Of a stretch of DNA of 7,816 nt, positions 1 to 5,357 are shown piece after piece. The DNA is taken from contig JALSPY010000247.1 in assembly GCA_026985705.1 (NCBI GenBank), positions 1-7,816 on the forward strand, in the 5' to 3' direction. A model generated the notes under the pieces. It made no database searches. It was not told the origin of the DNA and saw only the letters and a program-made list of their open reading frames with translations. The stretch is from Hydrogenothermaceae bacterium. GTDB taxonomy: Bacteria; Aquificota; Aquificia; Aquificales; Hydrogenothermaceae. The translations under genes were made by a program, and so were the position numbers. Position 1 is the first letter of the stretch. Each line of letters begins with the position of its first letter.

Positions 1-24
1 TTCTAAAGTTTTTGCTGTTGCCAT
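1..24 (-). CDS. 5' end of a gene running off the left edge (8 codons)
   Basis: An ATG at 24-22 opens a frame reading MATAKTLE up to the window edge. It is preceded by a run of five Gs on the minus strand (35-39) ten bases upstream, which would be a ribosome binding site in a region that is otherwise almost all A and T. A promoter-like pair of boxes lies further upstream at 56-84. Eight residues are too few to name a product. The case rests on start codon, ribosome site and promoter being in register. The gap of 81 bases to the carbonic anhydrase stop and the candidate promoter suggest its own transcript. Confidence 0.5.
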
Positions 25-34
25 AGTTTTTGTA

Positions 35-39
35 CCCCC
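35..39 (-). promoter_or_regulatory. Ribosome binding site of the left-edge gene
   Basis: The minus strand reads GGGGG here, ten bases before the ATG at 24-22. It is the only G/C-rich cluster in the 105-base intergenic stretch, which makes a chance occurrence less likely and supports the start of the partial gene. Confidence 0.45.
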
Positions 40-55
40 GTAATTTAATTAATAA

Positions 56-84
56 TTTATATTCCGTTAATTAATTTTAATGAA
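56..84 (-). promoter_or_regulatory. Candidate sigma-70-type promoter for the left-edge gene
   Basis: On the minus strand TTCATT (84-79) is followed, after exactly 17 bases, by TATAAA (61-56), 31 bases before the ATG at 24. The -10 box matches the consensus at five of six positions and the -35 at only three. In sequence this AT-rich such matches are easy to obtain, so the call depends mainly on its spacing and position. Two TTAATTAA palindromes (45-52 and 67-74), 22 bases apart start to start, flank the -10 box and could be operators or simply low-complexity sequence. Confidence 0.35.
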
Positions 85-105
85 TATTATTTTGATTTTA
101 AATAT

Positions 106-633
106 TTAAATTAGTTTTTTTTCGGCAAGATATATATTTTTATATTCTATATAGTTTTTATAGGATTTTTCTAAATATTTAATTTCTTCTTCAGTTAATT
201 TCCTCTTAAATTTAGCTGGAGAGCCTACCCATAGAGACCTAGGCTCAATCTTTTTGTTTGGAGTTACCAATGCACCAGCTCCCACTATACTTTCCCTTCC
301 TACAATTACACCATCCATAACTGTAGCAGACATACCTATCAAACATCTATCTTCTATAACACAACCATGTAGCATTACCTTATGCCCTACAGTAATCTCT
401 TTTCCTAAAATTGTTGGATGGGTTTTATTGGTGACATGAATAACTGTTCCATCTTGTATATTAGTTTTCTCTCCTATTCTTATATAGTTAACATCCCCTC
501 TGATAACTGTGTTATACCATATACTACAATCATCACCTATTTCAACATCTCCTATGATAACTGCATTTTCAGCTATAAAAACATTTTTTCCAATTTTAGG
601 ATATTTACCTTTATAACCCTTTATTATTGCCAT
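106..633 (-). CDS. Gamma-class carbonic anhydrase-like hexapeptide-repeat protein (YrdA/PaaY/CamH type)
   Basis: The 175-residue protein is a left-handed beta-helix of the LbetaH superfamily, expected to form a cytoplasmic trimer with a metal site between subunits. Residues 14-135 show the repeating hexapeptide pattern (for example NVFIAE, AVIIGD, VEIGDD, VIVGRE). The metal-ligand histidines of the family are visible as H66, H84 and H89, in the motifs VIHVT and GHKVMLHGC. The conserved R45, D47, Q60 and D61 are also present. A basic C-terminal alpha-helix follows from about residue 148 (EEEIKYLEKSYKNYIEYK). Length and motifs match the short bacterial CamH/YrdA branch, which lacks the acidic loop carrying the proton-shuttle glutamate of archaeal Cam. 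Hydration of CO2 is therefore plausible but not certain for this branch, some of whose members are inactive or act as acyltransferases. The ATG at 633 has an AGAGGG site (641-646) seven bases upstream, located inside the small upstream gene, with which it overlaps by 23 bases. It is probably the last gene of the queD unit. Confidence 0.88.
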   Translation of the reverse strand: MAIIKGYKGKYPKIGKNVFIAENAVIIGDVEIGDDCSIWYNTVIRGDVNYIRIGEKTNIQDGTVIHVTNKTHPTILGKEITVGHKVMLHGCVIEDRCLIGMSATVMDGVIVGRESIVGAGALVTPNKKIEPRSLWVGSPAKFKRKLTEEEIKYLEKSYKNYIEYKNIYLAEKKLI

Positions 634-739
634 TATCTTTCCCTCTGTATTTTTTTATAAACTTATAACCAATAACAAAGTAAACTGCTGTTATTGACAC
701 CATTACTAATATAACAAAGGATAACTTTAAAATTTCCAT
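611..739 (-). CDS. Small single-helix membrane protein, 42 aa, unrecognised
   Basis: I read a 42-codon frame from ATG at 739-737 to TAA at 613-611. Residues 5-25 form a hydrophobic helix (core FVILVMVSITAVYFVIG) followed by a strongly basic segment, YKFIKKYRGK, and a short polar tail. This suggests an inner-membrane protein with a cytoplasmic C-terminus. A ribosome site AAAGG (746-750) sits six bases before the ATG, inside the last codons of queD. The start follows the queD stop by two bases, and the end overlaps the carbonic anhydrase gene by 23 bases in another frame. The ribosome site of the carbonic anhydrase is formed by its codons R32-G33. Such packing is typical of translational coupling and argues that the frame is real. 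I do not recognise the family. The positively charged flank fits the positive-inside rule. It could be a small accessory protein, or only a coupling leader that keeps ribosomes moving to the next gene. Confidence 0.6.
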   Translation of the reverse strand: MEILKLSFVILVMVSITAVYFVIGYKFIKKYRGKDNGNNKGL

Positions 740-741
740 TA

Positions 742-1224
742 TTAACCTTTATATTCTGCCATTCCAGTTTCTGTTTCCCAAACAACAACTTTAACAACCT
801 TTATATCTTCTAAAAGCCCAGCTTCTTTTAATTTCTTTTCTAAAAACTCATATATAAACTTTGCCAATGCTTCAGCAGTAGGACAAAAATCAACTACAAA
901 GAGTTTCAAGAAACCAAAATTTTCCTTAAACTTTGGATAGAGTGGGTCATTTTTATCAATTATAAATGAGTGGTCTAACTGGTTATCTATTAAGTCCTTT
1001 AAAGCTGCCTTGATATGGTAAAAATCGATAACCATATCCTGCTCATTAAGTCTATCTGAGCCAACAGTTATCTCAACTTTATAACTATGTCCATGAATGT
1101 TTAGACATGGATTAGGTGGTATTTCCTTACCTAGCAGTTTAGAGCCTTTACCAGATAATAAATTCTGCTTCCAAACTCTATGCCCTGCTTCAAACTTAAA
1201 TCTTTTCGTTATTTCATATTTCAA
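742..1224 (-). CDS. queD: 6-carboxy-tetrahydropterin synthase / 6-pyruvoyl-tetrahydropterin synthase family protein
   Basis: This 160-residue enzyme belongs to the T-fold PTPS/QueD family. In bacteria the usual member converts dihydroneopterin triphosphate to 6-carboxy-5,6,7,8-tetrahydropterin, the second step of queuosine (7-deazaguanine) synthesis, in the cytosol. Zinc ligands are visible as H15 (FEAGHR) and H44 and H46 (CLNIHGH). C40 is the catalytic cysteine, and D84-H85 (QLDHSF) complete the catalytic group. DFYHIK (67-72), CPTAEALAKFI (114-124) and the substrate-anchoring E150 (VWETETG) are all in the expected order. C40 argues against the PTPS-III variant, where Cys is replaced by Glu. 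The spacing H15 to C40 is longer than in short QueD proteins, owing to a K/G-rich loop at 19-36. The start is TTG, chosen because GGAGG (1234-1238) lies nine bases upstream and no in-frame ATG exists near it. It is first in a unit with the small membrane protein and the carbonic anhydrase. No other queuosine genes are in view, so a tetrahydrobiopterin-like or moonlighting role cannot be excluded. Confidence 0.88.
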   Translation of the reverse strand: MKYEITKRFKFEAGHRVWKQNLLSGKGSKLLGKEIPPNPCLNIHGHSYKVEITVGSDRLNEQDMVIDFYHIKAALKDLIDNQLDHSFIIDKNDPLYPKFKENFGFLKLFVVDFCPTAEALAKFIYEFLEKKLKEAGLLEDIKVVKVVVWETETGMAEYKG

Positions 1225-1233
1225 ACTAACAGG

Positions 1234-1238
1234 CCTCC
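1234..1238 (-). promoter_or_regulatory. Ribosome binding site fixing the TTG start of queD
   Basis: The minus strand reads GGAGG, nine bases before TTG at 1224-1222. The only nearby ATG (1217-1215) is out of frame, so this strong site supports the uncommon TTG start. Confidence 0.75.
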
Positions 1239-1249
1239 GCTCTAATAAG

Positions 1250-1278
1250 CTATCCTATAATTAAAAATTATAAATCAA
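1250..1278 (-). promoter_or_regulatory. Candidate promoter of the queD unit
   Basis: On the minus strand TTGATT (1278-1273) lies 15 bases before TAGGAT (1257-1252), embedded in TATAGGATAG (1259-1250). Transcription would start roughly 20 bases before the queD TTG. The spacing is two bases short of ideal and the -10 matches the sigma-70 consensus at four of six positions. The same 10-mer is found upstream of the first gene of the polysaccharide cluster at 7608-7599, also just upstream of a unit's first start codon, which raises my confidence that it is functional. Confidence 0.4.
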
Positions 1279-1353
1279 CAGTTAGATAAATTACCTAATG
1301 AATTTAATGGAATTTATTGTGAAGATTAAATATTAAGGTAGGCAGAAAAACAT

Positions 1354-3285
1354 TTAAGTTTCCTGTAAATTTTTCTCTAAATTCAAATTTTTCTCTAAAT
1401 GGTTAGTTTTACTTAAACCATGCTGAGTTTTTTCCCAATAGAAAGGTTTTGTAAATAGTTGCCATAGAGCTTTATAAGCAGCTATTGAGTGAAGTATCCA
1501 GTATACAGGATTTAAAAATGCATAAGGTAGCAATGTATATAGTTTTCTTTTGAATATAGGAAGTAAATTTAAGTAGATAGCCAGAAAGTTTCCTAAGGTT
1601 AAATTAATAAGGGCTATATAGTATACTTCAGGCGGGAATAGTGGTCTTACAAGCTCTGTTCTAGTTATTAACCAGTATATAAAGATAATCCAAAGAATAG
1701 GATTTACTAAGAATATAAATGGAGTTCCTCCAATTAACATATTAAATGATAAAAACCCTTTAAAACCTGCATTTTTAATGAGTTTTATTGGCTCTCTCAT
1801 ATAAACTAACCAAGTCTGCATATATCCTTTTATCCATCTAGACCTTTGTCTAATCCAGTTTCCAATTTTAGAGTTTGCTTCCTCGTAAGTTGTGCTATCA
1901 ATAACTCCAATTTTATAGCCATTTAAATAAGCTCTCATTCCTAAATCTGCATCTTCTGTTGTGTTGTAGGGGTCCCATCCTCCTAATTCTATAAGTTTAT
2001 CAGTCCTAAAATGGTTAGAAGTTCCTCCGAGTGGAATAGGTAAATTGAATTTAGATAATCCCGGCAGCATATAATCAAACCAGTATGAGTATTCAAGTGT
2101 AAACATTTTAGTAAGAAAGTTTTGGGATGTATTGTAGTAATTTAGATGTGCCTGAAAACATATATACTTTTCAGGAAATACTTTAAATGCTGAAACTGAA
2201 AGTTTTAACTGGTTAGGCTCTGGTATATCCTCAGCATCATATATCACAAGATATTTACCCCTAGAAAATATAAGCCCATAATTGCAAGCTTTAGGCTTAG
2301 TCTTCGGTTGATAGTTAGGGACAATGATAGGTATAAAGTTATACTCTTTAAGAGCTGGATTTTTTAAGGTTTTTTCTACACTCTCTATTGTTTCTTCGTC
2401 ATCTTCCTCAAGAAGAATTAAAATCTCCATTCTGTCTTTAGGATAATCAAGTTTAGAAAGACCCCTTAAAAGCTCTTGAACTACTTCTTTTTCTTTGTAA
2501 ACTGGAATTAAAATTGTGTAAAAAGGTAGCTCTTCATTTTTAAGTTTTTTTGCTTCTTTCTTTAGCTTTTCCCCTGATGTGTCAAACTCTCCAAAGAAAC
2601 TTAAAAAAAGTTTATAACCAATAAATAAAATATAAAAAATCTGTATAAAAAAATTTGTTATTACTAAAGTTTTTAAAGCATCTAAATAAAGTCCATATAC
2701 AAAAATCAATAACACTAAGCCAAGTATCAAAGCTTGTGTCCTAGAGAAAACTGTATAAGCAGTTTCTTCTTCAGGTCTTGGATTTATTCCTTCTAATGTT
2801 TTTTCCCTTATCTGTTTGTCGTAAACTCTCTTTACCAACTCATCAAAAACCCGTTTATCAACCCATATATAATCTATATTTTTAGGAGAGAATATTTCTT
2901 TATAAATCAATAAAGCTTCCATCAAGTAGGGGACTGTTGAGACTAAAGTTAACTTTCCATCTTTAAATTTTATTGGAAATGTTTCCGTATTTATTACATC
3001 ATTTATATCAACTCTGTTAGCAACTTCACTATCTACATCTAAAAAATTATCTGGAATTTTTAAAATAGGTGAGGAGGAAGGGATAGTAATTAATTTTAGT
3101 TTATAAAATTCGGTAATTTTCTCTATTAGTTTTTCATATGGAACATATTTAAAGATTTTTGTAATTATATCTATATAATTTAGTCTATTTTCCTTTCTAT
3201 ACTCAGAGACTTTATCAAACTGCTCAACATCTAGAATATCTTCAACAAGTAAAAAATCCTCAAAGTAGGTTATCTGTTTCTCCAT
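1354..3285 (-). CDS. Processive family-2 glycosyltransferase (XagB/BcsA-like polysaccharide synthase) with N-terminal GSPII_E_N/MshEN-like region
   Basis: This 643-residue inner-membrane protein is the likely polymerase of an exopolysaccharide. Residues 1-160 resemble the GSPII_E_N (MshEN) module of type II secretion ATPases: two weak helical repeats (7-67), then a strand/helix domain (about 100-160). Two membrane helices follow (185-201 and 207-231). The cytoplasmic GT-A domain begins at FYTILIPVYKE (255-265). It carries an acidic cluster EEDDEE (293-298), the metal/nucleotide-binding DAED (350-353), GGTSNHFR (420-427), the catalytic-base motif TED (443-445) and QRSRW (480-484), the QxxRW signature of processive beta-glycan synthases. 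Four further helices span about 511-605, and the family-like ending FYWEKTQHG occupies 615-623. The C-terminus carries a tandem NLEKNL-type repeat. The substrate sugar cannot be read from sequence. Translation starts at ATG 3285 with AAGGT (3294-3298) eight bases upstream, overlapping the stop of the BcsB-like gene 11 bases away, so the two are probably coupled. No PilZ domain is present. Confidence 0.88.
   Translation of the reverse strand: MEKQITYFEDFLLVEDILDVEQFDKVSEYRKENRLNYIDIITKIFKYVPYEKLIEKITEFYKLKLITIPSSSPILKIPDNFLDVDSEVANRVDINDVINTETFPIKFKDGKLTLVSTVPYLMEALLIYKEIFSPKNIDYIWVDKRVFDELVKRVYDKQIREKTLEGINPRPEEETAYTVFSRTQALILGLVLLIFVYGLYLDALKTLVITNFFIQIFYILFIGYKLFLSFFGEFDTSGEKLKKEAKKLKNEELPFYTILIPVYKEKEVVQELLRGLSKLDYPKDRMEILILLEEDDEETIESVEKTLKNPALKEYNFIPIIVPNYQPKTKPKACNYGLIFSRGKYLVIYDAEDIPEPNQLKLSVSAFKVFPEKYICFQAHLNYYNTSQNFLTKMFTLEYSYWFDYMLPGLSKFNLPIPLGGTSNHFRTDKLIELGGWDPYNTTEDADLGMRAYLNGYKIGVIDSTTYEEANSKIGNWIRQRSRWIKGYMQTWLVYMREPIKLIKNAGFKGFLSFNMLIGGTPFIFLVNPILWIIFIYWLITRTELVRPLFPPEVYYIALINLTLGNFLAIYLNLLPIFKRKLYTLLPYAFLNPVYWILHSIAAYKALWQLFTKPFYWEKTQHGLSKTNHLEKNLNLEKNLQET
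1367..1400 (-). repeat. Two tandem copies of a 16-base sequence with 18-base period inside the GT2 gene
   Basis: The plus strand reads AAATTTTTCTCTAAAT at 1367-1382 and again at 1385-1400. The period of 18 is a multiple of three, so the protein gains a duplicated hexapeptide near its end (LEKNLN then LEKNLQ, residues 630-641). It looks like a recent in-frame slippage duplication in the dispensable tail of the glycosyltransferase. Confidence 0.85.
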
Positions 3286-3296
3286 CTTCGTCTACC

Positions 3297-5357
3297 TTAT
3301 CTGTTTTTTCTTGTTTTAACTAACTTTCTAATCACAAATATCTCAAATAGAATTACTATCCCTGCAAGTATAGAGATTATTACTACTTTATAGTTATTCC
3401 AATAGTAAATTAGACCTTTTTCTGATACATACTCAACATTTATATAGTCTCCTATGTTATAAACTGAGTAATCGTCATAGTTAAATAAAACTAAATTTCC
3501 AAGTAAACTATTTACATTTATAGGATTAAATAGTTTTATACCTTTAAGTATATCCGGTGAGTTTATATAAGAAACTACCAATGTTGGTTTACCTTCATAA
3601 TCTATAACTTCCATAAAGCCAACACTTTCATTTGAGCTTAATCTAAATAACTGTTTGCCTGTTTGTATATTGAATATGTTGAAACCTTTGTTATCTACTT
3701 TTAGAGGAACATTTCTATCATTTAAAACTTTTTGAGCAGTTTTATTATTTAAAAACATAATTATATAGTCATATTGAGATGGAGGAAGCTCTGACAGTTT
3801 TGAATAAACATCTAGCTTTGAAATATTCGGGTTTATCTTTCCTAATATTTCTAGTAAGTAAGATGCTGAATTTAAAACTAGCTTTTCATCTACAACAACG
3901 GCAACCTTTCCATTAACTATATTTAAGAAATCTCTAACTTTAGAAACTTTCTTTATTATGCCATTCCATTTAAGATAACTATTACTATCAAGGGAAACAC
4001 TTATCTTAGGAACTGTCCCTATACATCTGTCGGACGATGGATAATAACCAACTTTAACATCTATTTTATTTAAACCAGCTCCCAATAAAGATTTAGGTAT
4101 ATCTATAATTAAACCTTTTCTTTCTGTAGAGTTTTCCTTTAGTTGATATGACTTTACTAAACTGTTATTAACATAGACCTCTAAAAATGCTCTATCATGC
4201 TCATTGATAGCTGAGTGGGATATAAACATATTAAACTGTAATTTATCAGGTAGACCTCCTAATTTTGCTGTATTAAAAGGAATATAAAAATCCATTAAAC
4301 CTACTCCAGATAAAGTTAAATTGCTAATTCCTAACTTTTTAAGTGTAATAATATTTTTATTTATTCTCTCCTGATTTTGATTTACATAACTGTTATTTAA
4401 TTTAGAAACTAAGGCAGATTTTAAAACGAAGTTTGCAACTATATCAGGATTACCTGTGGTTAATACAAAACCTTTAGATAGCTTTTCAACTTGTGTAAAA
4501 CTTCCGTTATCTTTAAAGTATATTATCTTCTTTGGAATGCTCATATCTTTTAAAATATCCACATCAGCTTTTATCCAATTTGTTGCAGAAGGTATATAGT
4601 AGAAAAATTTTAATGATTTTATATCAAGTTTATCTATATAAAAACTTTTACTGTAATCAAAAAAGAAGGTTTTAATATCCCTTTCCTTTGTATCCTTTAA
4701 AACATAAAAACCGGAATTATAAGGATTTATTTTTATATAAATATTTTTAGCATTTATATCATCACATATATTTCTACCTACCTTTATATCTCCCTCTATA
4801 GAAATTTTAATAAATTTTCTATCTTTAAAATCTTTAAGTGGTATTTCTATTTTTCCAATATAACCAAAATCTTTAAGTTTAAGTAGTTTGACTATTTTAT
4901 CGTTTATCTTAACCGATATAATACTGTCTTCTTTAGCAATAGGAGATATTTCAATATCAAAAACTGCTTTTCCAGCTATAAATGTTTTATATACAGGGAA
5001 GTATATCTGAAAGTATGGATTACTTCCTTCGATGTATATATCGTCATAATATCCAAGCTTAGATAGGGGAATATACTTTCCTTCTGCCACTATGCTTTCC
5101 ATATCTAAATTACAATTTTTACCATCTGCAGATAGAGTTATTACTTCGTATCTATTATTCCTTTTATCTATCCAAAGAGGAAAACTTTCTGTGTTTAGAC
5201 TTTTAGAAAAAGCCTGTTTAAGCTCCTTTGTTTTAAAGATAGTTCCACATTTTAACTCTTTCCCGTTAGCGAAAGAAAATCCACTAATTAGCAGTGGAGC
5301 TGTAAGAAAGATTAATGTTTTTAAATATAATGACTGTTTCATTTTCATACCAAACAT
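3297..5357 (-). CDS. BcsB-like periplasmic, membrane-anchored polysaccharide synthase subunit
   Basis: The protein has 686 residues from the start I prefer. Residues 1-30 form a signal peptide (basic MKMKQ, hydrophobic YLKTLIFLTAPLLISGF, cleavage likely after SFA). A long periplasmic part of alternating beta-rich segments follows, and residues 658-676 make a single membrane helix with a basic cytoplasmic tail (RKLVKTRKNR). This layout, the size and the pairing with a GT2 synthase match BcsB, in which carbohydrate-binding and flavodoxin-like domains guide the nascent glycan away from the synthase. The stretch around SSDRCIGTVP, followed by SLDSNSYLKWNG, resembles the second carbohydrate-binding domain of BcsB proteins. 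Sequence identity to classical BcsB looks low, and several cysteines, including C37 after the signal peptide, may form disulfides. The ATG at 5357 is chosen over the one seven codons earlier because GGAGGG (5363-5368) precedes it by five bases. The start lies within the 3' end of the upstream gene (74-nt overlap), and the stop abuts the GT2 gene. It should act with that GT2 protein. Confidence 0.72.
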   Translation of the reverse strand: MFGMKMKQSLYLKTLIFLTAPLLISGFSFANGKELKCGTIFKTKELKQAFSKSLNTESFPLWIDKRNNRYEVITLSADGKNCNLDMESIVAEGKYIPLSKLGYYDDIYIEGSNPYFQIYFPVYKTFIAGKAVFDIEISPIAKEDSIISVKINDKIVKLLKLKDFGYIGKIEIPLKDFKDRKFIKISIEGDIKVGRNICDDINAKNIYIKINPYNSGFYVLKDTKERDIKTFFFDYSKSFYIDKLDIKSLKFFYYIPSATNWIKADVDILKDMSIPKKIIYFKDNGSFTQVEKLSKGFVLTTGNPDIVANFVLKSALVSKLNNSYVNQNQERINKNIITLKKLGISNLTLSGVGLMDFYIPFNTAKLGGLPDKLQFNMFISHSAINEHDRAFLEVYVNNSLVKSYQLKENSTERKGLIIDIPKSLLGAGLNKIDVKVGYYPSSDRCIGTVPKISVSLDSNSYLKWNGIIKKVSKVRDFLNIVNGKVAVVVDEKLVLNSASYLLEILGKINPNISKLDVYSKLSELPPSQYDYIIMFLNNKTAQKVLNDRNVPLKVDNKGFNIFNIQTGKQLFRLSSNESVGFMEVIDYEGKPTLVVSYINSPDILKGIKLFNPINVNSLLGNLVLFNYDDYSVYNIGDYINVEYVSEKGLIYYWNNYKVVIISILAGIVILFEIFVIRKLVKTRKNR
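5284..5357 (-). other. 74-nt out-of-frame overlap of two coding regions
   Basis: The last 24 or so codons of the polytopic membrane protein gene (residues about 457-480) also encode the signal peptide of the BcsB-like protein in another frame. Both readings are plausible: a charged tail in one, a textbook signal sequence in the other. The internal GGAGGG and ATG make reinitiation or coupled translation likely. Confidence 0.7.

Noticed and set aside
254..660. Two plus-strand open frames (254-439 and 418-660)
   Set aside because: They lie antisense to the carbonic anhydrase gene and the small membrane protein, have no ribosome site in position, and their residues read as reversed hexapeptide-repeat codons. 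They are shadows of strong minus-strand genes.
1301..1312. 12-mer AATTTAATGGAA shared with the minus strand at 7630-7619
   Set aside because: The copies have opposite orientations relative to their neighbouring genes, and chance 12-base matches are expected in sequence this A/T-rich.
1225..1353. Rho-independent terminator between the glycosyltransferase gene and queD
   Set aside because: I looked for a GC-containing stem followed by Ts on the minus strand and found only weak A/T pairings around 1296-1312; read-through from the polysaccharide cluster into queD cannot be excluded.
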